The position numbers and the translations under genes were made by a program. A DNA stretch of 26,908 nt from Sulfurimonas sp. Its GTDB lineage: Bacteria; Campylobacterota; Campylobacteria; Campylobacterales; Sulfurimonadaceae. Under the pieces are notes generated by a model. That model did no database searches. It was not told the DNA's origin and worked only from the letters and a program-made list of their open reading frames with translations. Positions 1 to 8,263 of this stretch are shown one piece after another. Each line of letters starts with the position of its first letter. Position 1 is the stretch's first letter. The stretch is from contig NZ_JALNZY010000023.1 of NCBI RefSeq assembly GCF_023229105.1, positions 1 through 26,908 on the forward strand, given 5' to 3'.

Positions 1-2
1 AG

Positions 3-1580
3 TTTGCCATACATCAATCGCTTAAGATTTACGGCGGAGGACTTGGATTTTTAGCCGGCTCACACATGAGAAGCGCTTATGATTTAGGGCAGAACATAAT
101 AGGCGTCGGGATACTCTGGAGCTATGGATATTATGACCAAACCAGAGATAAAGATAGAAATATTAAAGTAGAATTTGTAAGAAAAAAATACTACTTTCTT
201 AAAGATTTAGGGATTAGCGTTGATGTGGTTATAAACTCCAAAACGGTTAAAGTGAAGGCTTATTTGCTTGAGAGTGAAATATTTAACACAGCTCCCGTCT
301 TGCTACTCTCAACAGATATAGAAGATAATGACTATTTGAGCAGAACAATAACTCATAAACTTTATGATACCAACGAGGAGACAAGAATAGCACAAGAGAT
401 AATTCTTGGTATTGGGGGAGCTAAAGTGCTTGAAGCACTGCATATAAAGCCCAAAATCTACCACATTAACGAGGGACATGCTCTTCCTGTCGCATTTGAG
501 TTATATAAAAAGTGCAAAACCCTTGATGTGCTAAAGCAAAAAATCGTTTTTACTACGCATACCCCTGAAGCTGCGGGAAATGAGAAGCACAGCCTAGCAC
601 TGCTTCATAAAATGGGATTTTTTGCAGAGTTGTCCATAGATGAAGTTCAGCAATTATTGGAGTACAAAGATGATACCTTCAGTTTAACAGTCGGTGCCTT
701 AAAAGTATCAAAGATAACAAATGGGGTATCACAGCTTCATGCAAAAGTAGCAAACGAAATGTGGTCGCATGTACAAAACAGATGTGAAATCATACATATA
801 ACAAACGCTCAAAACAGAAGATACTGGGCTGATAAGGGAGTTCTCAAGGCTCTTGATGAGCATGAAGATTATGAGCTTGAAGCCAGAAAAAAACATCTAA
901 AAAGGTTACTTTTTGATGAAGTAGCAGACCAAACAGGCAAGATGTTTGACCCAAATATTTTAACTATTGTCTGGGCAAGAAGATATGCAGAGTACAAACG
1001 CCCAGGACTATTAAAATATGATTTTGAAAAGTTTTTAAAGCTTGTAAACAATCAAGAGATGCCGGTTCAAATTATCTGGGCAGGAAAGCCGTACCCCTTT
1101 GATAGCGGTGCCATAAATATTTTTAACGAAATAAACCACATAAGCGACAATTTTAAAAATGTGGCCGTCTTAATGGGCTATGAGCTTAGTTTGTCAATGA
1201 TGCTTAAAAAAGGAGCAGATGTCTGGCTAAATACCCCGAGAATTACAAACGAAGCAAGCGGAACTAGCGGCATGAGTGCTGGTATGAACGGTGCTATAAA
1301 TCTCTCCACGTATGATGGCTGGTATCCTGAGTTTGAAAAACATGGCGTAAACTGCTTTACCATTGAGGCGGCGGATTCCACTTTGGAGCTTGAGGAGCAG
1401 GACTCTATAGACAATGCAAATCTTATGGATATTTTATCCAATGAGATAGTTCCCCTCTACTATAAAGATAGTAAAAAATGGGTAAGCATTATGAAAAACT
1501 CTATGATTGATACCATAAATGCTTTTGACTCAGGCAGAATGGTGCATGAGTATTACATCAACATGTATGATAAAAAATAG
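3..1580 (+). CDS. alpha-glucan phosphorylase-like protein (GT35), 5'-truncated by the window edge
   Basis: The open frame runs from the first bases of the window without a stop, and the residues before the first internal ATG (position 66) already match the family, so the true start lies upstream. Family landmarks in order: GGGLGFLAGSHMRSAYDLG, HINEGHALP, VFTTHTPEAAGNEKHS, NGVSQLHAKVANEMW, WARRYAEYKRP, VQIIWAGKPYPFDSG and GADVWLNTPR followed by EASGTSGM. This pattern belongs to the short glucan phosphorylases (TIGR02094-like) that release glucose-1-phosphate from storage glucan in the cytoplasm. One point is odd: where these enzymes have the lysine that binds pyridoxal phosphate (GMKAALNG), this protein has serine (GMSAGMNG, codon 1275-1277). 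The Arg and Lys of the ARRYAEYKR phosphate-contact region remain. It could therefore be an inactive or altered homologue rather than a true phosphorylase. It is followed 15 bp later by the DUF4912 gene, and with the GH57 enzyme it forms a glucan operon. Family membership is secure; activity is uncertain. Confidence 0.88.
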   Translation, partial: FAIHQSLKIYGGGLGFLAGSHMRSAYDLGQNIIGVGILWSYGYYDQTRDKDRNIKVEFVRKKYYFLKDLGISVDVVINSKTVKVKAYLLESEIFNTAPVLLLSTDIEDNDYLSRTITHKLYDTNEETRIAQEIILGIGGAKVLEALHIKPKIYHINEGHALPVAFELYKKCKTLDVLKQKIVFTTHTPEAAGNEKHSLALLHKMGFFAELSIDEVQQLLEYKDDTFSLTVGALKVSKITNGVSQLHAKVANEMWSHVQNRCEIIHITNAQNRRYWADKGVLKALDEHEDYELEARKKHLKRLLFDEVADQTGKMFDPNILTIVWARRYAEYKRPGLLKYDFEKFLKLVNNQEMPVQIIWAGKPYPFDSGAINIFNEINHISDNFKNVAVLMGYELSLSMMLKKGADVWLNTPRITNEASGTSGMSAGMNGAINLSTYDGWYPEFEKHGVNCFTIEAADSTLELEEQDSIDNANLMDILSNEIVPLYYKDSKKWVSIMKNSMIDTINAFDSGRMVHEYYINMYDKK

Positions 1581-1595
1581 TCAAAAGGAGTTAAA

Positions 1596-2102
1596 ATGAA
1601 TTTCACAGATGAGTTGATTGCACAGAGTTTATCTCATATTTGCAAAAGCTCCGGCGCAAAGGTTACAGATTTTAAGATTATAAAAGAGGACTCCAAAGAG
1701 CTTCCTAAAAGGTACAACAAGGACAAGCTTGTACTGCTTCTTATAAATCCAAACAGCTCATTCATCTATTGGGAGATTACGGATAAAACAGTTGAAAAAT
1801 TAGGCATCAATCCAAAAAACGTGGAACTATCATTTAAACTTTTTGATGAAAATCATCTAGAGATTGTAGAGTTTAGCTCTCCTTTTACCATAGGCGACTA
1901 CTACATCAACCACACTAACACTCACAAAGCGATATATGTGAAACTCTTTTTAAAAGTCGGAGAAAAGCTTGAATATATTTTGAGCTCAAATCTTATAGGA
2001 GCACTTGATAAAACCCTAAAATTTGGTAAATATTCAAGCTTACTAGATGAAAACGTAAGCGATGATTTAATCTATACTTCAACTCTGCTAGGAGGCAAGT
2101 AG
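1596..2102 (+). CDS. DUF4912 domain protein in the glucan operon
   Basis: A 168-residue soluble protein with no signal peptide or membrane segment. The stretch LVLLLINPNSSFIYWEIT (about residues 45-62) matches the DUF4912 signature, in which a hydrophobic strand is followed by a YWEI motif. The rest, predicted beta-rich (for example FKLFDENHLEIVEF and KAIYVKLFLKVGEKLEYIL), fits a small beta-sandwich. The ribosome binding site AAGGAG lies 8 bp before the ATG. The stop TAG is immediately followed by the ATG of the GH57 gene, so translation is probably coupled. The biochemical role of DUF4912 is unknown to me. Its position between a glucan phosphorylase homologue and a branching enzyme suggests an accessory or glucan-binding role, which is inference only. 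Confidence 0.8.
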   Translation: MNFTDELIAQSLSHICKSSGAKVTDFKIIKEDSKELPKRYNKDKLVLLLINPNSSFIYWEITDKTVEKLGINPKNVELSFKLFDENHLEIVEFSSPFTIGDYYINHTNTHKAIYVKLFLKVGEKLEYILSSNLIGALDKTLKFGKYSSLLDENVSDDLIYTSTLLGGK

Positions 2103-3692
2103 ATGATAAAAGGATACTGGATACCCATTCTCCACTCGCACCTACCTTTTGTAAAGCACCCCCAACATAAAAATTTTCTAGAAGAGAGTTGGTTGTTTGA
2201 GGCTATTACGGAGTGCTATATACCGCTTTTACAGAGACTAAAAAGACTCGAAGACGAAAATATAGAGTTTGCCCTAACCATCTCCGTAACCCCGACTTTA
2301 GCAGAGATGCTTGATGACGAACATCTTATGCAAAAGTATGAAAACTACCTTCAAAACCTTATAGAACTAGGAGAAAAAGAGCTCATAAGAACCAAAAACA
2401 GCGACTACTACAATATCGCGAAATTTTATCTGGACTTTTTTACTCAGACTAAAGAGTTTTTTAAAGGGTTTTTAAACAAAAAAGTCTTAAACGGCTACAG
2501 ATATTTCTATGATAAAAACAGTATAGAGATTATCACATGTGGTGCAACACACGGTTTTTTACCGCTTTTATCCGTAAATGAACAAGCCGTAAAAGCGCAG
2601 ATAAAAGTTGCCGTAGAGTCTCATAAAAAACATTTTAACAGAGCTCCAAAGGGCATCTGGCTTCCAGAGTGCGCTTACTATGACTCTCTTGATGCCATAC
2701 TAAAGAGTTGTGGGATTGAGTTTTTTATATTAGATGCCCACGGATTAGTCTATGGCACTCCAACTCCAAAAAACGGTGTATATGCACCGATAGAAACACC
2801 AAATAAAGTAGCGGCATTTGCAAGAGACAACGAATCCTCTAAGCAAGTTTGGAGCTCAAAAGAGGGTTATCCCGGTGATTTTTGTTATCGTGATTTTTAC
2901 CGAGATATTGGGTATGATCTTGATTTTGAATATATAAAAGATTATATCAATCCTGATGGAATAAGAGTATTTACAGGCTTTAAGTATTATAAAATAACGG
3001 GAAAAAGCGACTACAAGGAGATTTACGACCCCTCTGTTGCGCTACAAAAAACCATTGAACATGCACAGAATTTTCACTTCAATAGAGAAAAACAGATGTC
3101 CCATGTTGGCTCCATGATGGATAGACTCCCAGCCATAGTATCCCCATATGATGCCGAACTCTTTGGACATTGGTGGTTTGAGGGTCCTGAATTTTTATAT
3201 AACATGTTTAAAGAGATAGCCAAACATAAAGTGATAAAATCAATCACCCCGATACAGTACCTAAATATGTATCCACAAAATCAAGAAGTAGCTCCACACC
3301 CCTCATCTTGGGGAGACAAAGGCTACTTTGATGTCTGGCTAAATCACTCAAACGACTGGATATATAGACACCTTCATGAGATGGCCGATACAATGTGCGC
3401 CTATGCAAAGAGATACTACAATGCAAACGAGCATCAAGCCAGAGTGTTAAATCAAATGGCTAGGGAGTTGCTTCTTGCCCAGAGCAGTGACTGGGCTTTT
3501 TTGATGACGACTAAAACGGCCTCAGAGTATAGCACCGCCAGAACAAAAGAGCATATTTATAACTTCTTTAAACTCGCAGATATGCTTGAGAAGGAGTGCT
3601 TTAATGAGGAGTTTTTCGCTCTCATAAGCAGGAAAAACTCCATCTTTGACTTTTTAGATTTTAGGGTTTATTCAGATGATAGAGAACTATGA
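2103..3692 (+). CDS. GH57 1,4-alpha-glucan branching enzyme
   Basis: A 529-residue cytoplasmic enzyme expected to cut alpha-1,4 glucan and re-attach the piece as an alpha-1,6 branch. The N-terminus GYWIPILHSHLPFVKHP is the GH57 opening motif with its metal- or substrate-binding His pair. GIWLPECAYY carries the catalytic nucleophile Glu189. SPYDAELFGHWWFEG carries the catalytic Asp350. These correspond in place and spacing to the two catalytic acids of the archaeal GH57 branching enzymes. CGATHGFLPLL is the second conserved GH57 block. The C-terminal helical part (about residues 430-500, including LLLAQSSDWAFLM) is the DUF1957 domain typical of branching enzymes rather than GH57 amylases. A strong ribosome binding site GGAGG lies at about 2091-2095, inside the end of the preceding gene. 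The stop codon lies 5 bp from the stop of nosZ on the other strand, with no room for a conventional terminator. Confidence 0.92.
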   Translation: MIKGYWIPILHSHLPFVKHPQHKNFLEESWLFEAITECYIPLLQRLKRLEDENIEFALTISVTPTLAEMLDDEHLMQKYENYLQNLIELGEKELIRTKNSDYYNIAKFYLDFFTQTKEFFKGFLNKKVLNGYRYFYDKNSIEIITCGATHGFLPLLSVNEQAVKAQIKVAVESHKKHFNRAPKGIWLPECAYYDSLDAILKSCGIEFFILDAHGLVYGTPTPKNGVYAPIETPNKVAAFARDNESSKQVWSSKEGYPGDFCYRDFYRDIGYDLDFEYIKDYINPDGIRVFTGFKYYKITGKSDYKEIYDPSVALQKTIEHAQNFHFNREKQMSHVGSMMDRLPAIVSPYDAELFGHWWFEGPEFLYNMFKEIAKHKVIKSITPIQYLNMYPQNQEVAPHPSSWGDKGYFDVWLNHSNDWIYRHLHEMADTMCAYAKRYYNANEHQARVLNQMARELLLAQSSDWAFLMTTKTASEYSTARTKEHIYNFFKLADMLEKECFNEEFFALISRKNSIFDFLDFRVYSDDREL

Positions 3693-3697
3693 TTTCA

Positions 3698-6292
3698 TCA
3701 AAATAGATCTGCATTCTCATCTATCCATTTAAAGTATTCTATGATATCTTTTATCTCCTTGTCACTCATATTTTGGTTTGGCATTTTGAGATTAAAAAAT
3801 TCAATCATTTTCTTCATAAAAGGTTCATGAAACTTACTTTGAGGATCTTTAATATACTCTGCAACCCACTGCTCGGCATTTCTATGTCGCTTAAGAACAC
3901 CTATTAAATCTGGACCGGAACTGATTTTGCCGATAACATGACATCCCGAGCAGCCTCCCTCACGAAATGCTATCTCGCCTTTTTTGGCAGCTTGGGATTT
4001 TGGTGTAGCTATACTACTTATAAGAAGATCTTTAGCTCTAATAGCCGAATCAGCAGTTTTAATCATATATTGCCATATCATGTTTTCAAAAAGAATTGCA
4101 TTTTCTATATTGTTTTGGCTATACGCTTTTGCTGACTTTTCTCTCTCTAAATCAATCTTGGCATATTGATCTTTTGCATCAGTGACTAGATTTTTTACCG
4201 TTATATATTTAGTATAATTTTTTTCTTCTAAAAATAAAAATAGAGATTGAATAACTTTATCAGTTGCTTCATTGCTTGCTATAATCTTTTTATATTCCAA
4301 CTCTAGCTCTTTAGCAGACAAGCTTTTCATTTTTAATTTTTGAATCCACTCATAATTTTTGTTTGGATCTTTAACTAAAAGATACCCCATCATTTCTATA
4401 TGCAAAGCAGAACAAAATTCTGTACAATAGTAAGGAAAAACACCCTCAATATCTGCAACAAAATCGATTTGAGTAGTCTCACCGGGTTCAAGTGAAGTAT
4501 GAATATTTTGGTGATCTATAGTAAAACCGTGAGTCTCATCCTGCGCACGCTCAACATTAGTTAAGTACATAGTAACATTATCACCTTTGTTTACTGTAAT
4601 CCGCTCAGGGTTAATATGAGACCTTACCATTGTTGCATAAATATAAACTTTATTTCCTTTTCTCTCAATTCTCTCTTCCCCGGCAAGAGTCTTTCCGACA
4701 TGAATTTTACCTGTTCTTGAGTTAGTTCCCATAATAAAGCGAACTTCAGGGTGAATTTTACTTGCTCTAATCGATGCGCCTTGATGCGGTTCGCCAAGCG
4801 GGATAGGCATATCCAAAAGAAGTTTCATCTTATTTCCACTAATGTCTATAAGCTGGTTATTTTGCGGATGCAGCGGTCCGACTGGTAAAAATCTATCAAT
4901 AGCAAGTTTATTTAGAGCCACTAGATAGTCTCCCTGCGGATCTGCAGATTTCCCCTCCATAGCTTCAATGTGCCCAATATTATAGTGAATACCTATCTTA
5001 TCTATAACTTTAAGCTTTTTATAATCCCATTTTACGACTTGAGAATCAACATACAAAGAGCTATAGATGGAACCGTCTTCTTTACCGAAAGTGTTGTGTA
5101 GATGCCCGAGTCCAAGCTCAACTTGCCCATAAAGTGACTTTTTCATATCTAAAATCGGTATCCCATACAAATCTTTTCCTACAAACTCTTTATCTTGAAT
5201 TAGCTTCATAATCTTATTAAAATCATAAACAGAAGCATGAGTATCAAGTTTGCCTGAAACAATAATATGTCGTCCATCAGGACTTACATCAACCCCATGT
5301 GGAGATTTATTTTCAGGAATTAAAAAAAGAGCGCCGTTTTTTACAGCTACCTCAATAGGGATAACTCTGTGCCCATTAATTATTTTAGTATTTTTTTCAT
5401 CCTTTACAAGTTGTGCTAATTTTTTCCAGTTATAAACATGTAAAAAATCCGTATCGCTGCGACTACATCCAGCTTCAAAAGGAGGAAGCCCCTCTTCAAT
5501 ACCACCTGTATAAAGCTCTGAATTAAAAGAGTTTGTAAATGCCCAACCATCAGAAACACCTTTGCCAAGATCCGTTAAATCCTGCATATATGGCGGAAAC
5601 TCTAAACTAAATGACTCCTCTTTTTGAATCTTTCCTTTTTTTCTGTCAAACTTCCAAAATGTTACGCCGCCTCTATAAACATCCTGATATGCCTCTATAG
5701 GATAATATTCATTTGTCAAAGGTGTCGCATATTGACATGTATCAAGGATATATTCCGTATTTGGAGTGATAAACGCGCCCCCATGTGTTGATTTAAAGAT
5801 AGGATTAACTACTATTTGAGAAGTTTCAAAATATTTCAAATCAATTACGGCAATTCTAGCATTTGCTTTATCGTTAACAAAGAGAAAATCGCCGTCATAT
5901 CTTCCATTTGTCTCTGAGAGTGCGGGATGGTGTGTGTCTCCCCAGTTAATCTCTCTGCCTCTGATATTTCCCTCTCTTAAAATCTTTTTTGAATCAACAT
6001 CAAAACCATATCCCTGCCAAGGTTCGGGAGTAAACACACCTATATATTTTAACGGTCTCATAGAGGGAACCCCATAAACCAGAACCTGCCCTGACTGACC
6101 GCCGCCCACAAAAACATAATATTCATCATGTTTGCCGCTAGGATTGTAAACCTTTAGTGCAGCAAGAGCATCCTCTTCACTTAATCCGCGTTTTTTCATT
6201 ATCTCTTGAAATGGAGACTCTGCCAAAGCAGTTTGTGTGGCAAATAGGACTCCGAGCATCAGGTAACACACAGTGTGTAAAAAATTTTTCAT
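3698..6292 (-). CDS. nosZ: nitrous oxide reductase, Sec-dependent (clade II) with C-terminal cytochrome c domain
   Basis: Periplasmic enzyme reducing N2O to N2. I chose the ATG at 6292 (864 aa), not the GTG at 6301, because the AAGG ribosome binding site overlaps that GTG. Numbering from the ATG: a Sec signal peptide (KNFLHTVCYLMLGVLFATQTALA) with no twin arginine, which marks clade II. The CuZ histidines are all present: His121/122 (DTHHP), His170 (STHGG), His332 (SPHGV), His397 or 399 (GLGHLHN), His441 (NIGHIEA) and His503 (GEPHQG). The CuA site is His588 plus Cys623, Cys627, His631 and Met634 in YCTEFCSALHIEM. A C-terminal class I cytochrome c follows, with CSGCH at 781-785 and a likely Met ligand at 837 (LKMPNQN). 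This fused haem domain is characteristic of Campylobacterota NosZ. It is the second gene after a membrane cytochrome, 19 bp downstream. The usual nosD, F, Y, L, G, H and C1/C2 genes do not follow, because the next locus is convergent. Confidence 0.97.
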   Translation of the reverse strand: MKNFLHTVCYLMLGVLFATQTALAESPFQEIMKKRGLSEEDALAALKVYNPSGKHDEYYVFVGGGQSGQVLVYGVPSMRPLKYIGVFTPEPWQGYGFDVDSKKILREGNIRGREINWGDTHHPALSETNGRYDGDFLFVNDKANARIAVIDLKYFETSQIVVNPIFKSTHGGAFITPNTEYILDTCQYATPLTNEYYPIEAYQDVYRGGVTFWKFDRKKGKIQKEESFSLEFPPYMQDLTDLGKGVSDGWAFTNSFNSELYTGGIEEGLPPFEAGCSRSDTDFLHVYNWKKLAQLVKDEKNTKIINGHRVIPIEVAVKNGALFLIPENKSPHGVDVSPDGRHIIVSGKLDTHASVYDFNKIMKLIQDKEFVGKDLYGIPILDMKKSLYGQVELGLGHLHNTFGKEDGSIYSSLYVDSQVVKWDYKKLKVIDKIGIHYNIGHIEAMEGKSADPQGDYLVALNKLAIDRFLPVGPLHPQNNQLIDISGNKMKLLLDMPIPLGEPHQGASIRASKIHPEVRFIMGTNSRTGKIHVGKTLAGEERIERKGNKVYIYATMVRSHINPERITVNKGDNVTMYLTNVERAQDETHGFTIDHQNIHTSLEPGETTQIDFVADIEGVFPYYCTEFCSALHIEMMGYLLVKDPNKNYEWIQKLKMKSLSAKELELEYKKIIASNEATDKVIQSLFLFLEEKNYTKYITVKNLVTDAKDQYAKIDLEREKSAKAYSQNNIENAILFENMIWQYMIKTADSAIRAKDLLISSIATPKSQAAKKGEIAFREGGCSGCHVIGKISSGPDLIGVLKRHRNAEQWVAEYIKDPQSKFHEPFMKKMIEFFNLKMPNQNMSDKEIKDIIEYFKWIDENADLF

Positions 6293-6311
6293 TATCAGCA
6301 CCTTTTTATTT

Positions 6312-7595
6312 TTATTGATCTTTAAATTGAGAGATCTCTTCAGTTAACTGCTTCATATCCTCTTCTGAGAGAGATTCGACAATTTCTATATGAATTGCAT
6401 CTTCATTTGTTTTATACGCAAGCAGTTTTTTCAATAAATACTCTTCGCTTAGCCCGATAAGTTTCGCCCCAAAATTACCTTCTCCACTTGCCCCATGACA
6501 TGGAGCACAATTACTTTTATACAACTTAGTGACTTTAAATTTTCCAATAGATCCAGCTCTATCTTCTAAAGCTTTTATCTTTAACTCTTGCTCTTTTCTC
6601 TGCTCATCTCTCTCTTTTAGCATCTCTTGTTTGTCTATTTCTGAGGATTCTAATATCTCTGTTTTTGTCGGAGTTTCTACTTTAGGTGCGTAAGAGAGTT
6701 TGGCAAGTTTTTCCAACTTGTTTACCTCTTTATCTGTTTTAACCAAATAAGCAATTCCTGCCACCGCTATCAACAAGAAAAATAACATTAAGATATGATG
6801 CACAGGAGTTGCTTTGTTTATCGGCTGCTCTTTTAATGCTCTTTTTTTTAGCCACCAAGCAATAAAAGAGAAGATACTAATAGCCACAAGTACCCAAAAA
6901 CCAATAACTGGATAAGCATGTGTAGTAAATTGTGCTACTTTTCCATCTCCTAATAAAACAGGCATAAACGGATCTATTGTAATAGCACCTCTATAGAGAT
7001 TATGTCCAAACCAGTGAAGCCAGTAAGCATAAAAACCTATAAAAATAAAGGGAAGCGCCATAGGGATAAACATCAACCTATTTATCCATTTATTATTATA
7101 AAAAATAAAAAGCACAAAGAACAAAGCAAGCAAAATAAGCGCATAAGGAGCAAGTGCTCTCTCATAAGGACCGCCGCTTTGCATAGAAGGCATCCCTACA
7201 TAATGGTTGATTGTATTCATCTCATGAACTTCTCCGCTGAGTCCATCAAAATGTATATATACCGGAAGCCCTTTTGGAAAAGCCTCCTTTGGATAATTTG
7301 GTGCTTCTAGGGAAAAATTCCATACAGGCATAGAAGCAACACCAATCTCCTCAGAAAATTCAATCATTTTTTTCAAATTATGTTTTGCTTCTTTTGGACT
7401 ATTTACACCAAAATATCTACCCTTTTGATAAAAATTCCAAAGAGGATAAACATATGAGGGAATATCCTCAACTTTATCATCTTGTATACGCTCTAATGTT
7501 CCATGAAAACCGACAGAGGGGATAATAAAACCATATAATAAAATAGCAAGAGCAAAAACGGCAAAAAGTCTCGCCGCGGGAAAATAAAAATTCAT
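6312..7595 (-). CDS. polytopic membrane protein with C-terminal monohaem cytochrome c, upstream of nosZ
   Basis: A 427-residue protein with about five predicted membrane helices (residues 9-30, 147-166, 171-195, 226-248 and 266-285). A roughly 115-residue extracytoplasmic loop follows helix 1. A charged, Glu/Lys-rich and probably coiled linker (290-346) is followed by a cytochrome c domain with CAPCHG at 363-368. An odd number of helices from a cytoplasmic N-terminus places the haem in the periplasm, where NosZ sits. No methionine is found at the usual distal-ligand position before the last helix; His402 or Met414 might serve. It is co-transcribed with nosZ and probably passes electrons from the quinol or cytochrome pool to NosZ. 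It may correspond to the membrane protein called NosB in Wolinella-type nos clusters, but I could not confirm this, and the haem domain may make it a different protein. The ribosome binding site GAGGA precedes the ATG at 7595. Confidence 0.8.
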   Translation of the reverse strand: MNFYFPAARLFAVFALAILLYGFIIPSVGFHGTLERIQDDKVEDIPSYVYPLWNFYQKGRYFGVNSPKEAKHNLKKMIEFSEEIGVASMPVWNFSLEAPNYPKEAFPKGLPVYIHFDGLSGEVHEMNTINHYVGMPSMQSGGPYERALAPYALILLALFFVLFIFYNNKWINRLMFIPMALPFIFIGFYAYWLHWFGHNLYRGAITIDPFMPVLLGDGKVAQFTTHAYPVIGFWVLVAISIFSFIAWWLKKRALKEQPINKATPVHHILMLFFLLIAVAGIAYLVKTDKEVNKLEKLAKLSYAPKVETPTKTEILESSEIDKQEMLKERDEQRKEQELKIKALEDRAGSIGKFKVTKLYKSNCAPCHGASGEGNFGAKLIGLSEEYLLKKLLAYKTNEDAIHIEIVESLSEEDMKQLTEEISQFKDQ

Positions 7596-7654
7596 AAATA
7601 TTCCTCAAACTTTATTTTGTAAGACTACTATTTTTTTTCTTACAATATCACTTC

Positions 7655-7660
7655 ATTATA
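7655..7660 (-). promoter_or_regulatory. candidate -10 element for the cytochrome-nosZ operon
   Basis: The minus strand reads TATAAT here, about 59 bp before the ATG at 7595. No good -35 hexamer stands 17 bp upstream, which is normal for Campylobacterota sigma-70 promoters. An 11-bp inverted repeat AGATATTATCT (7668-7678) lies just upstream and might be an activator site. No FNR/NssR-like TTGAT-N4-ATCAA box was found. The 146-bp gap 7596-7741 holds this and nothing else recognisable. Confidence 0.45.
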
Positions 7661-7741
7661 CATCCAAAGATATTATCTACTCCTTAAGTTTTACTTGTTT
7701 AAACACCGCAAAACAGTAAGATTCAACCATTTAGAGCAAGC

Positions 7742-8263
7742 TCAACTTACTAGCTCTTTTATCGCAGCATCAACACTAAAATCGCTTTTTTTAACAGCCT
7801 TTATACTTAAGTCTTCAAGCGTATCTATAACCGTTTTTATAAATAGCTCAAATCTGTTTTGCAAAACTTTACTAAGTCCTATTTTGGTGCTTTTTAGATC
7901 TTTTGCTACGATTGTGATGAGCGTAACTTCTGCTTTTGTCTCATGCAGTTCGCATATCTCTAGCATCTGTACAACCTCAACCTCATGTGCCGTTTTCTTG
8001 TAGCCGCCTAATCCGAGCAGCTCCTTTGAGGGAATCTTGTAAATCTCCCCCGCATCAGCATCTATAGAGAGCGTATCTAGTATCAAAACATTCTCATACT
8101 CCGTAAAATACTCATATAGTCCAAAACCCAAAGTTCCACCCTCGACTATATCCACCTTAGGCTCAAAGGTAAAATTTTGCCTCAAATACTCAGCCGCAAT
8201 TACACCTATACCATCATCACAAAAAAGCAGATTTCCGATACCTATAACTGCAACTTTTTTCAC
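7742..8263 (-). CDS. hupD: [NiFe] hydrogenase maturation endopeptidase (HyaD/HupD/HycI family)
   Basis: Cleaves the C-terminal tail of the large subunit once nickel is inserted. I place the start at the GTG at 8263, whose GTGA overlaps the TGA stop of the large-subunit gene. The longer open frame to 8335 would only read the large-subunit end out of frame. The resulting 173-residue protein begins KKVAVIGIGNLLFCDDGIG, the family signature. The three expected nickel-sensing residues fall where the family has them (Glu16, Asp62 and His93 in E. coli HybD): Asp16 in CDDG, Asp63 in LILDTL and His93 in TAHEV. The GGTLGFGLYEY stretch is the second conserved block, with Glu before GGT in place of the usual Asp. 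It is the last gene of the operon. No hyp maturation genes are in the window. Confidence 0.9.
   Translation of the reverse strand: MKKVAVIGIGNLLFCDDGIGVIAAEYLRQNFTFEPKVDIVEGGTLGFGLYEYFTEYENVLILDTLSIDADAGEIYKIPSKELLGLGGYKKTAHEVEVVQMLEICELHETKAEVTLITIVAKDLKSTKIGLSKVLQNRFELFIKTVIDTLEDLSIKAVKKSDFSVDAAIKELVS

Noticed and set aside
1178..1441. 87-codon minus-strand frame inside the GT35 gene
   Set aside because: Overlaps the most conserved part of the phosphorylase family in the other strand; no ribosome binding site or family match.
3693..3697. Shared bidirectional terminator between the GH57 and nosZ stops
   Set aside because: Only 5 bp separate the stops and I saw no hairpin with T-runs across them.
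6293..6301. GTG start giving nosZ three extra residues
   Set aside because: The AAGG ribosome binding site overlaps this GTG and is well spaced for the ATG at 6292.
7002..7310. Open frame of 102 codons on the plus strand
   Set aside because: It lies wholly antisense to the membrane cytochrome gene, has basic low-complexity composition and matches no family; a shadow frame.
7716..7750. Possible terminator after the hydrogenase protease gene (GTAAG...CTTAC with inner GAGC/GCTC)
   Set aside because: Arms are short and broken and no T-run follows on the minus strand.
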